Assembly: GCA_003013855.2 (NCBI GenBank)
Contig: ML058440.1
Coordinates: forward strand, 992,001 to 1,056,000
Source: Liriodendron chinense
Lineage: Eukaryota; Streptophyta; Magnoliopsida; Magnoliales; Magnoliaceae
Direction of reading: 5' to 3'
Length of the DNA stretch: 64,000 nt
Numbering within the stretch: position 1 is the first letter of the stretch; every line of letters starts with the position of its first letter. Shown in pieces: positions 34,099 through 46,800 of this stretch. The translations under genes and the position numbers were made by a program. The notes below the pieces were generated by a model that saw only the letters and a program-made list of their open reading frames with translations, was not told the origin of the DNA and ran no database searches.

Positions 34099-34870
34099 AT
34101 GGCAGCTCGAACCCTTTCCCTTCTTCTACCGTCTTCAAATGCCTTCTCGCCATCCGGCTCTCGAAGAACCGATCGGCCCGGTTGTCTACCTCTGCACTCG
34201 AGCCTCAAATCTGGCGGTTTAGCAAGCTCGCTGCTCTGTGATGTCGCTCTCCTCAGATCCACGAATCAAACGGCTCGAATTCATCGGCCTGTTTCTAAGA
34301 CCTCCGTTTTCTTCATGCTCCCAACTGCGTGCGTTCTGATTGATACGATTCAATGGAAATTTGAGACATTTTGGTAGATAAGTACGTGAATATGGGGAAT
34401 TTATTTATTTATCTTGTTTCAATTTCTGCAGGAAACCAGACAGGGCTCCTGCGGACAAGATTCCCAAGTAATTTCAGTTATCTTAGTTCTTTTTTTCGGA
34501 TACTTGAGTAAGAATGATCAACTGTCGAAATTCAATGGGCACAGTACTGATTGTGTAAATCATCCAATCTGTGTGGTTTTTGGACCATTATCAATCCACA
34601 TTGTGGCCCACATTTGGACGGTTGGAATTGATTTAGATTCGTGCAACTGGATGCTGTGGATGTGTTCTTTATGCTCCCTTTCGTGCAACAAACTCATGCC
34701 ATAGCATAGGCAATGGAAGATAGGGTTGTTGTTTGATATCTTTGTTGGGTGATGGAGCAGATGGTCTGCGAGGGCGATAAAGGCTTTCGGCATGGCCGAA
34801 TTGGAAGCAAGGAAGTTGAAGTACTCAACAACAGGGACTGAAGCTCTTCTCATGGGCATCTTGGTTGAGG
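34099..34870 (+). CDS. CLPT: CLPT exons 1-3
   Basis: Exon 1 (34,099-34,328, 76 codons plus 2 nt) gives the transit peptide. Exon 2 is only 36 nt (34,432-34,467), coding KPDRAPADKIP plus part of K. Exon 3 (34,761-34,870) codes WSARAIKAFGMAELEARKLK and the start of the first Clp repeat, ending GTTGAGG before GTTAGT. Introns 1 and 2 are 103 and 293 bp. Small exon 2 would be easy to miss in automatic annotation. Confidence 0.88.
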
Positions 34871-37800
34871 GTTAGTGATTTTAGTATTTGTTTGGTATAT
34901 ATTTGAATTTTGAAATGCCTATGACATTGTGGATTTGATGTATATTCAAGGTCACATGTATTGTTTGGCTTTGGTGTGCAAGTTATATGATTCGATGTGG
35001 TTAAATGGTGGATGCCGATGGTTTGTTTGATTGTGACTTGTGCTAGCTTGAAGCTATTTTTTATGTTGTTCAATCTGGATACTTGGCCACACATGTTACG
35101 AATGGCCCAAATTCAATCAAATGGTGTGCGATTGGATAAGTGTTGGGCGTGTCAGAGTCGTGTTTGACTCGAATTGATTGAACACCTATGATCCTAGGCG
35201 CTAAACTAGCTAGATTAGGACCAAACTTGTGAAGGTTGGCGTGATTGTTCAGTCACCAATTATTACAACGATTATGGAATTTTAAAAGGGAAAGGTTAGT
35301 CGTTCAGAATGGGATCTTTTTGCCTTGGAACCAAGGACTTTTCTTTCAACAATGATAGCATATCTAAGTTTCTTGGTAAAGCAATAAGGATTAGAAAGAA
35401 TTAAAAGTAAAGTTGCATTGCCGATTTTATTGATTTGAATGTTAAAGCAGTATAATCAGCGAAAAATAAAACTAAGCAAAGAAAATAATAAATACCTACG
35501 GCGGATTGTGCTGGAAAAACGATTGTGCTGTGAAGTCAGCAGGATGTGATGGACGATGTATCAAGTGGGAACTCGATAATTAGGGGATACACAGTGGTCG
35601 TGGATATTTAATCTACTCCTAATTTCTACTTCAACGCTGCGCTAGATAGTAGTAGATCTAAGCCAAACTAATGGCTCCATACTTGTTGCAACACAGCTGG
35701 ACAAAAGTGGAGTGATAAAAGCTAAGAAGTTAAACTAAGGGATAAGCAATGTTGCATTGTAGAGAGATTAATTATTTGTTGCAAGTGCCCATAGCTCTTC
35801 TTCGGATGCTGCTTTTATAAACTTCTGGGAGGCGTTGGCCTTACATATGATTTGGCACCATGAGAGATTTGGATAGTTGACCATACAAATTTCATTGATT
35901 CTCCACATAAACGTAGCCTATCACATACAACCACCCGGTTGTGTGTAGGAAGGTTCACTGGAGTCTTCATGTCATTGGACTTTTGCATAGGAAACTTTGT
36001 TAGAGTCCTCACATCATTAGGCTATTGGATCTGGAGAGAGTTGCTTTTAGTAGGACTCTATAATGTAATGCTTAGTAGAGATTTGCTTTGCAAAGAGTTG
36101 GTTTTGATGGAACTCTAACATTTAATGTTTGGTAGAGATTTGCTTTGATGAGATTTTCTTTACAGAGAGTTGTTCTTAATGGAACTCTAGCATTTAATGC
36201 TCTCACATGTGCACGTCTTTAACTCTTCCTTTTGAAGTTCATCTACGTTGTGTGTGGCATGGCTGCTACATGGCATCTTCTGGATCGTTTGATCTGGTTG
36301 TGATTGGTCAGGTGTAAATAGTTTCAGGGTGTGTTTTGATGCAATGTGGAATTGTAATACTCCAGTAACTGCTAGAATGAAATGACTGAAATGACTGAAC
36401 CGTATTTACCTCCTTTGCATCATATTGAGAGATTGGGTTCCCAATCACGATGACATTCCTTTCAAGCCGGACATGAAGGAATTGTAACTACAATTTGTGT
36501 GCTAGTTCCTCATTATGAATTCTAAGAAATGTCGTATTTTGATGTTTCCTCTTGGTAAAAATAAATGTTTGCAATTCAATTCAGCTATGCATCCATCGCA
36601 GCCTATGGCATAGAGGAATTGAAATACCGGATGTGCATGCTGGTGTGTATAGAATTTACAAAAATCAAATAAAGCAGACACCCTAGTTTGTATAAAGCCT
36701 CTAAAAGGGAGAGAACTCCATTTCGTAACTTTAAGAAAATATTATGAAGCCTTAAAAAATGGAGAGAACCTTTTGTGACTTATAAAGAATATCACTGAGC
36801 CTGTATCCGTTATGAATGGAAAATAATGAGGCATTGTGTCCTAATAAAGTGTGCAACTTGTAGCTGCCAAGTGACATACACAATAGAATTTAGTGGCTAT
36901 GAGTTGAGCATTTGACTATGTTGATGGCCCTTGCTATTTGTTAGGTAAGCTTTAGACCTCTCTAACACCCTCATTCGTGATGATCAGAGGTTGAGACCTG
37001 TATTGGGCTATTTATTGTGAAGTACGGTATGGCAGGAAACATGTTGTTGGGTGTAGAAAGAAAGCCCTTCAGTCTAGGACTCTGTTGGCTTATTTTATTT
37101 GCCATACTTAAGTATTTGCTGGAAGCTCTCATGGTTATTGTTAACATCTAATTCAATAGCATATTGTGCTTCATGCATATCCAAAATTATGTTAAATGGT
37201 AACTCAGTAAGCACTATATGTGTCCTCCGAGGTCATATGGTGGACATGTGGCTCTTTGTAATTATTAGCATCATTGTGTGTTAGAAGTGCCAAATGAAAC
37301 TTGGAAGAGTACTTGATGCAAACAAAGAAGTCTTTAAGGGTGTTTCTTGATGGCTCCCCATTCGGGTTCTTTAAAGTGTCTAGGGGCCTTAGGCAAGTCG
37401 ACCCCCTCTCCCCTTTCTTTTCCTAGTCATTTCTGAAGCTCTTAGCAGAATGCTTTACAAGGGTCAATCAGTGAGCCTTTTTAGGGGAGTCAAGGTCAGT
37501 AACATTAATTAGCTTGTATCTCATCTCCAGTTTGCAGATGATACATTGTTCTTTTGTGAAGCTAGAGAGTCTAAGGTTGATAATTTGAGGAAGATCATCA
37601 AATGCTTTGAGGTCGTGTTTGGTCAGAAGGTCAATCTCCTCAAAAGCATTATTCTCGAGGTTCATATGTTGCCGCGGGAAGTGGCTTGAATGGTTGGCGT
37701 GTTTGGTTGTTCTCCTGGGTCTTTACCTTCTTCCTATTTAGGCCTTCTCCTTTACATCAGAAAGCCTTCTAAGCATCTCTAGGATGTTGTTTTAGAAAGA

Positions 37801-40800
37801 ATGGAAAGAAAACTCTTGCCTTGAAAGAGCAAACTTCTTTCATTTAGAGGTAGCCTGGCATTAATTAAGTCGGCCCTTTCCCATCTCTCCATGCACTATA
37901 TGTCCTTGTTCCGTTGTACCAAATCGGTTATCCAGTACATTGAGAAGCTACATAGAGACTTTGGCAAGGAGGGACGTCCAAGGGCAACTTTCACCTACTA
38001 GAGTGGGAAGGGCGGTTGCAAGTCAACGCGTGAAGGTGGTGCGGGCCTTAGCAGTCTCAAAGAGGTGAATTCAACTCATTTAGGGAAATGGGTCTAGAGA
38101 TTTAGGGTCAAAGAGTGGAGCCTGTGGAGATCATTTGTCGTGGGCGAGTACGGTTCTTCAAAAAAGGGGTGGTAGACTAAGCATACCTCTCTCTATCAAG
38201 CATCTTTCTATTGGAAGTCTATCACCAAGTTGGCGCCCTGAGTCTTTGAGGGGATTGGGTTTTTTGTTGGAGACGACGAAAGGGTTAGCTTTTGGGATGA
38301 CGTTTGGTGCAGTGCTCTTCCCTTCGATTGGAGTTCCCTAATATTGCCAGTCTTTGCCCTATTGCAGACATTCCAATGGCTAAGTGTTTCTCAAATGGGA
38401 CCTGGCTTCCTCCTCGGAGGCGGCATCTCTAGGATGATGAAATCCTAGAATTTTCTCATCTTCTTTCCTGCTTGGAAGGTTTTTTCCCAATCACGGGCTC
38501 GAAAGACTCCATGATTTGACTTCGGGATCATTCAGGGAATTTCTTTGTGCAATCCCTTCAAATAATATGTTGTCTCCTCCTAGGTCCCCTTTGGTTGAGG
38601 TTCATGTCGGAGTTGTTTGGTGCTATGGTGCTTCACTTAAGGTGGCGGCGCTCACATGGCTAGTGGATCGCCGCAAAGTGCTAAACATAACTGACTTCTA
38701 GAAGAGAGGTATGCTGCTGACAAATTATTGCTTCATGTGCAAAGAGGACGCAGAATCTGTGGTGCATCAATTTATTCCATGTGTTTGCTTGGGAGGTTTG
38801 GGCGGGCATCCTTTCCTTCTTCAACATCCCTTGGGTGACGGCCAATTCCATGGAAGTTCTATATCTTGCATGGCATGGAGGTGGTCCTTGGTCGAAATCC
38901 AAGGAGAAATGGAGCTACCATTGCTTGCAGGTCTGTGGTCCATTTGGGTGAGTGAAACAATCGTTGTTTCTGACTTTCCGCAATGTTAGCTCTTCTTAGG
39001 GTCAGACTGTTTCAAAAGTTGTTCTCACTGATTAGGGAGTGGGAGCCATGAGCTCGTTGGGTTGTGGCATGGCCAGCTGTTGTATTTTGTTTTTTCCTTC
39101 GTCTTTTTGGTCTTTAGGCCTTTTATTAAAATTTTCATCTTTCAATATATATACATATGGAAATGAAAAGTTTTCTTAGTTTTATTAAAGGCTTAATGAT
39201 GCATATCATTTTATCAAACCATTACCACAAGGTTATACATATGATGATAAAATGCTAAAGAGGTCCTGAATACCTCAAGGTGGTGGACAACTAATCAAGA
39301 GTACCCATTTAATTCCCATCATGCATAGATTACAAAAAATGGGCCCTTTTGTACTATCACATTGGACACACAACTTGGATGGTTTTCACAAATTAGAGCT
39401 TGGAAATCATCATGGTAGGGTTAGTGGGTAAGTCAATGCTCTAAAGGAAATGAGTGGGATCATGAATAGACTGAGAATAAATAAACTGTGATAGGCATAA
39501 ATTCATCCAATCAGTCAAGTATTGTCTGGGAGTGTGTGTTTAAGAATTCATGTCCATGTGTAAAGACTAGGAGATGCTAATGATACTGTGGAGACCACTG
39601 CTAAAGGGGTATCAAGGACTCGAGATATGTCCTTTTGTTGGCGAGTCTCTTCCTCTTCCATGGCATAAACATTTTGTACCCATTGATTTTTATTTTTATT
39701 CTTTCTGCACTCATTCTCTTCCATGACACAAACATTCTGGTAAAGTTTCGTGACTCTTAAGATTTCTTTCATAAACCAATTACTTAGATTTTTAGAACTA
39801 TTAAGTTTCTATTAGTCTTTTAGTCCAATTAGTTAGATTTCTTTCATAAATCAATTCTTTCTCTATTACAATAGCTTGCAACCTAGCCATCCCAGTAATT
39901 GTTGAATCATACTATGAGGGTAGGGAATGCTTCCGTTGTTCAAGAGTGTCTATATTGACCTTTGTTCTTGCAGAGAATCGGTTCCATTTCTAATTGATGA
40001 TTTTTAGAATCAAAAGGATGTTGCAGGAAATGAAATCTATATAAGAGTGGTTTTAAGGTCACGAATATTTTTTATTTTTTTTTTGAAAGATAAGAAATTT
40101 TATTAGAAGGGTGGACAAGGGCCACCCGAGAACTACAAGCTAAAACTAAAGGGAAAAAAAAAGAAGAAGAAGAAGAAGAAGAAGAAGAATAAGAAGAAGA
40201 GAAAGAAGAAGAAGAAGAAGAAAAGAAACAAACAGAGGCAACAACCCATGCCTCGGACAGAGGAGAAACTACCATTAAGGCGCCCAATCCCTAAAAACCA
40301 CCAAAACCTTAGAAAAAACAGCAGCTGATGATCGATTTAGATTTCTGAAAACTCTATTATTTCTCTCCACCCAAGTCGCCCACAACACAGCTAGCAATAA
40401 GCAGCACCATTTTTTTTCTTTCCCAACAGCCCACAATCTTCCGCGTGCCATGAGCAAAAGAGCTGGTCCAAAGAGAGAGGCATTGCCTAAGAAACATTTG
40501 CCAGACACAACGCACTCCACCAAATATCTGCTATGAAGGGGCAATGAATGAAAAGATGATCTACAGTCTCTTCATTGCTGAGGCAAAGGAGGCAAACATT
40601 GGGAAGGACCATTCCCGTTTTATGCAGATTATCTACCGTCAGGATTCAGTTTCTCTCCGCAAGCCATCCGAATGTCACCACTTTTGGAGGAATTCCATAG
40701 GTCCACAGAGCTCCCGTATGATAGAAGACAGGCGAGCCCACAGCTGATGAAAGAAGGTTGTAGAAGGATTTCACGGAAAAAGCTCCTGATCCCGAATGCT

Positions 40801-43800
40801 TCCATACAATAGAGTCTTTGGAGAGGGGGTTAGGACAATTTCCCTGCAAAAGGGAAAGCAAAGATGTGAATTCAACGATCTCTTCATCGATGAAATTCCT
40901 TCTAAAGAAAGGGATCCAAACTCCTTCCTGCCCATTCTGATAGAAGCAGTCTTTAACGGGACCATTCTGATTGGAGCTTAAGGAGAACTGGGAAGGAAAG
41001 GCCTCTGCCAGCATGGAATTCCCGTACTAGGGATCTAGCCAGAATCTAATTTTGTTGTCATCGGCAAGATTGAAAGAGATGTTTTCCTTAACAGACCTGG
41101 ATAGCTTAACTATGTTCTTCTAAAGGAAGGAGGCTCTGTAGGAGGATGACTTAGAAGGCCGCCAATTGAGATCAGAAGCACCATATATAGCCACAACCAC
41201 TTGCCCCCATAGGCTGTTGCCCTCTACCCCAAAACGCCACACCCACTTTCCCAAAAGGGCTTTGTTCATGAATTCTAAGTTTTTTGCTCCCCCTTCACTG
41301 TGCGAGGTGCACATATCTTTCCATTTCAATAAAGGAAACTTGAAAGATTCTCCACTCCCTTGCCACATAAACTTCGTGCGGATCCTGTCAATTTTGTTAA
41401 TAATGGATTTCTGATGCGGACATCAGTGGTGCACCCTTTAGAGTGTACCAGAGGAGGCGACGTCGCAGATCGAGTGTTGGAGCAGACGAGTTGATGTGGA
41501 TGGACGCCGGGCCCATTGGGCCCATTTTCTGACGCGTTACGAGTACTCGAGATGCTGGATCGCGCAGGAGCATCATGACCGCTGGACCATGGAGCGGATT
41601 TATATTTAGGCGCTTTTCTATTTATTTCCTTGTTTCTAGGCGCTTTAGTGTCGTTATTTACTTTAGACGTTTTTATGTTATTTCTTTGGTTTTCAGGCAC
41701 TTTAGTGCACTTTTTTTATTTTCGTAGCTTATATATACTGTGAGAACCCTATTTCGAAATTATTGAATGAATAGAAAATTCGTGAGTTTCTTCCTCTTTG
41801 TTGAGAGATTAGGGTTTCAGGATTGGCCCTCGGGTGTTGAGGATTCCACCCCGGAGTTTTCATTTTCTCTTCTCTCTTTCTTCAAGGTGCGAGGAAAGGT
41901 AAGCTTCTTTTGATTCCTAATTCGTACTTCATGATAACCCATTGTTTTTCGACATCCCTCGTCCTTTTCTTAAACCCCCCCCCCCCCCCCCCCCCTTTTG
42001 GTACGATCGAAAAGAGGGATGCCTAGCCACGATATCCGGATCCAAACTTGATTGTGGACTGGTCTATGCTAGATCTGGGATATCCTCATATCCCTAGATC
42101 CTCCCTGTTTTACGATTTTACATGGTTTTATACAAAGGGGCATGATCCGGACGGACGGATTTCATCTTCGTGTTGAGATTTGTTAGTTTCCTCTGATTGA
42201 AAGTAATTAGTTTCGTAATTTTATTATTTGAATATCTTCCAACTTGATATACATACATCTAGGGTTAGATCATCGCATGCCCCTGCATCAATTTTGGTAT
42301 CAGAGAAAAGGTTCCTAGCGTAGGTCAGTTTACCCAAAATTTTCCTTTTCGGTGATTTTTTTTCAAAGGAACCGGATATCCCAAATCGAAAAAATCGTAG
42401 GCCTTTCGGGCGCTTCGCCCCGAACCCCGGGCAGGGGCGCGCCGCCCCCTGCACCCCCGGCGAGCTGACCGAGTAGCTCGACCCGCGTCCAACTCTGCGT
42501 AGGGGTCATAGTTCGTTGAGTTAGCCTTTTTTTTTTTTTTTTCTAGATTTTGTTAAGTCCTCATATAGATCTAGGCCACATAGGATATCTTGCATTGCAC
42601 TGAACTAGGATAGTTAAAACTGCATTTAGATTTTACCTTTTTTACACCTTTGCGCACCTAGATCTAGGGCCTTTCACATATTACTCCTGGTGTATGCCTA
42701 CGCGCACTGGTCATAGGTTTGGTCTTCATAATACTATGGAATCTAATCAAATTACCAAAACTCTGGAGGGTCTAATTAAGAGAATGGATCAGCAATTTCA
42801 GACCTTGAGAGGTGAGATCGCGCAGCAGTTTGCGCATCAGGATGATAGGTTCACACGTTTAGAGGAGAGGGTCACGCGCTTAGAGGATGGCATCCAGACC
42901 ACCACTTTAGATGGTCCCCAAGCAACCCCCGACACTGGGGCAGTCGATCAGTCCCAAGTTGTGGGCCCTGATCCGCCTAGGGATGATTTGGGCGCAGGTC
43001 AGGTCCGTGGGCCTGGCAATGGACACGATGGGGCTCATCATCAGCCACCCCCACAGATTCGTGATCCTGTTTTCCCCGCCCAGCGGGAGGGCCATGGTGG
43101 GGTGCGATATCCGCAACCTCAGAGATACCATGAGCAGGACCCTGTTATTAGGGTCATGAAGGGCATCAAGGTTGACGCTCCTAGTTTTGATGGGAGACTG
43201 GACCCTAAAGTTTTTTCTGATTGGCTAGCAGATATGGATTACTTCTTTCAGTGGCACGGTCTGCGAGACCCACAGCGGGTTGGATTCTCCAAGATGAAGT
43301 TGGTGGGCCAGGCAAAACTACATTGGGGAAATGTGGAGCGTCGCCGTGAGCGATCTAGAGAGGGGCCAGTTCTCTTTTGGATTGAAATGAAAGAACTGTT
43401 GCGAGAGAAGTATGTTCCCCTTTCTTATAAGCAGAGGCTGTTGGATCAATGGCACACTTTGCGCCAAGGATCCATGACGGTAACGGAATACATTGCCAAG
43501 TTCGATGAATACATGATGAGGTGCGATGTAGATGAGGACCCTGCTGTGGTTCTCTCCCGTTTTCGTATGGGCCTTAAGTTTGACCTCCAGCGTGAGCTCA
43601 TGCCTCATATGGTCACCAGCTTAGAGCACGCTTACCAGATGGTGCAGGAACTGGAGCACTATGTGCGCCAATCTCCTGCTAGAGGGTTTGAGATTCGACC
43701 TACTGTGCCTAGAGTAGCTCCGCAGGGAGCGAGACCTCAGGTCGGAAATCAACCCAGAGCTCAACCTGGTACCCAACCAGTCAATAGAAATCGAGGTAAC

Positions 43801-46800
43801 AATGTGGCTGGACCAAGTACTAGGACTGCGATGCCAGGGCAGTGCTACCGCTGTGGTGGCATGGGTCACATTGCCGCAGAGTGTTCAAATAGGGGTGGGC
43901 GTATTGCCTTTGTTTCTGAACACTTTACAGAAGAAGAAGTGGCATATGAAGTTGAAGGTGACTAGAATGATGAGGAAATCATCGTCCAATCCCTTGAGCC
44001 GGCTAGTGATGCCGAGGATGATACTGTGGAGACTACCCCACTTGCTGTGGTGAGATGCGCTTTGGCCCAGGTGAAGGAAAGTGAGGATTGGCGCAGAACC
44101 ACTATCTTCCACACTTACGCCAAGTGTGGAGATAAGAGCTGCAAAGTGATCATAGATAGCGGGAGTTGTGAGAATGTAGTTTCTCCAAGTACTTTGAGTC
44201 GCCTGGGGTTGAAGCCAGTCCCTCACCCCAACCCATACCGAGTTTCTTGGGTTGATGCGACATCCCTTCCTGTGACTCAGCGATGCCTTGTGCCAATTGA
44301 ATTCGGGCCATACAAGGACAAGTTGTGGTGTGATGTGGTCACGATGGACGTTGGCCATGTCATCTTGGGAAGGCCATGGCTCTTTGACAAAGATGTCACA
44401 ATAATCGGGCGTACGAATAATTGTGTGTTTAAGCATGAAGGAAAGAAGCTTGTCTTGAGCCCGCTCCCTCGCAAATCGTCCACAGAAGCGAAAGATGTTG
44501 CGTCTCGAGGCAGTTCTAAGAGTCAAAGGGCACCTCAGTCGAAGTCTCTCCACATCATAGATGCTAAGGAGTTTGAGAGAGAGGCTAAAACTGGGACTAT
44601 GGTGTACGTTTTACTGGCTAGAGAGAGCACACCCGAGGTTGCTATAGGGTTACCCCAGGAGGTTCGTTCAGTCCTAGAGGAGTTTCGGGATGTCTTCCCG
44701 GAGGACCTTCCAGACGAGCTCCCACCAATGCGGGACATTCAGCATGCGATAGATCTTGTCCCAGGGGCGACCCTACCAAACCTCCCTCACTACAGAATGA
44801 ATCCCACCGAACATGCCGAGTTGAAGAGGCAAGTGGATGAATTGCTTAAAAAGGGATTTATTCGTGAGAGTATGAGCCCGTGCGCCGTGCCTGCGCTTCT
44901 TACGCCAAAGAAAGATGGCACGTGGCGCATGTGTGTTGATAGTAGAGCCATAAACAAGATTACTGTCAAGTATCGGTTTCTCATCCCGAGGCTTGATGAC
45001 ATGCTTGACATGATGGCTACCTCTACTATCTTTTCGAAAATTGACCTCAAGAGTGGTTATCACCAAATTCGTGTTCGCCCAGGAGATGAGTGGAAGACTG
45101 CCTTCAAGACGAAGGATGGGCTGTATGAGTGGTTGGTTATGCCCTTTGGGTTAACCAATGCTCCAAGTACATTTATGAGGGTGATTGATGCAGGACAGCC
45201 CTAAATATGATGCATGCTCATGAACACAATTATTCAGCGGAAATAAAAGCAATAATAATAATGAAATCTAGCATCAATCATCATAAACTAAGAAAATCAT
45301 AAAGGAAACATGCAATGGGACGGGCCATCATCACAACCATGGAGTATGGGATTCAAGTAGCGTATAGGTTGGATCCGGCGAGGGATGGAACCTCCCGATC
45401 TTACATGGTCATACCCAATCGATCAATGATGATCACTAGTCCGAAGAATCAGAAAGTTTCTCGGATTAGGGATTTGAGAATTTGGGGGTTTAGGGTTTAG
45501 ATCGATTCTCAAGGTTTAGATCGTGGGGAATAAACAAAACAGAAGTTTAGAAGGATAATAATAGAAGATGAAATACCTGGAAGAAGTTGGAGGGGCACAA
45601 GAAGAATAGAGAAGAAGGAGATCAAGGAAGAAGAGGAAGCACCATGAGAGAGGGAAAGAGGAAGGAGGCAACCAAAGGTTTGCTCTTTTTCATAAATCAA
45701 CAACTAATAAAAAAGGTTTAGGGCAACACCCTTATAAAATTCGGAATTAGCATAATTACCAAAATACCCCTACTAACAAAATTTCAAAAAAAAGACATTT
45801 GCATGAAAAAAACGTACCCACACTAACCCAAAACTCAAATAAGTAAAAAATGCGTAAAATAAACTCAAATCTAAGATGTCCAATGCGCTCCAATGATGGT
45901 GTGATGAAAGTGGGCCACAATGAACCAATGGTCCGATCACATCATCATCACGATCCAACGGTCCGATCATATCTCCTCCAAGCAACTAACACATGTCTTC
46001 CCAAGGTGGGGTCTTTTCAAATGTCTCGGACTACATGTGTAAGGTCTTCAATGCTCCTCAATAGGCGCCTATCCACAAGGATGGTACTTGTGGTTGGCGC
46101 TTTCTTCGTTGGTACACCTTGAATGCTTTTGTTCCGCATCATACTCCTCGTCTGAGAAGAACTCGACTCCGGCGAGTTAAAACTCTTGTGGCGCTCTAGT
46201 AAATTTGGATTAACGCTCTGTAACTCCACTTCTATCAACCATGTAGATTCTGATGGTGGCTTGTTCTTTCATTTGACCAAGTATCTTTGGAAACCTCCGC
46301 CTCTCATAAAAATGATCTCTTCACCCAAGATCTCCTCAATTTCTTCTTCATGGGTAATGGGTGGGGGAAGGGATGGAAGGGGTTGTATAGCAAAATCAGA
46401 ACAAGGCCATAAAAGGGACGATGGATCAACGATGGGATGGTGGGAACGGACTAGATCTTCCACATTAAGAGTTGGGTTAATGCCCATTTCAGATGGAAGG
46501 TCGATCCGATACACGCTAGACCCAATTTTCTGCACAATCTTGAATGGTCCAGCACTACGCGCTTGTAATTTCTTAGCGGAACCTTGTGAGAACCACTCTG
46601 GCCTTATCCTCACCATTACATAGTCTCCTCCCTGAAATTCTTGCAATCTACGATGAGAATCAGCTGAGATTTTATAATCATCATTGCTCTTATTTATCTG
46701 CTGTTTAATATGTGTATGCAAATCATGAATATGGCATGCGAATGCATCGGCTGACTCTGAAGACTTTTGGATAACAGATATGGGTGAAACTAAAGGACGC

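Noticed and set aside
40072..40287. Ser-rich minus-strand frame
   Set aside because: It is the translation of the AAG microsatellite in the LINE 3' region.
43885..44553. Long minus-strand frame over gypsy protease
   Set aside because: It is antisense to the protease and RT region, with no recognisable domain.
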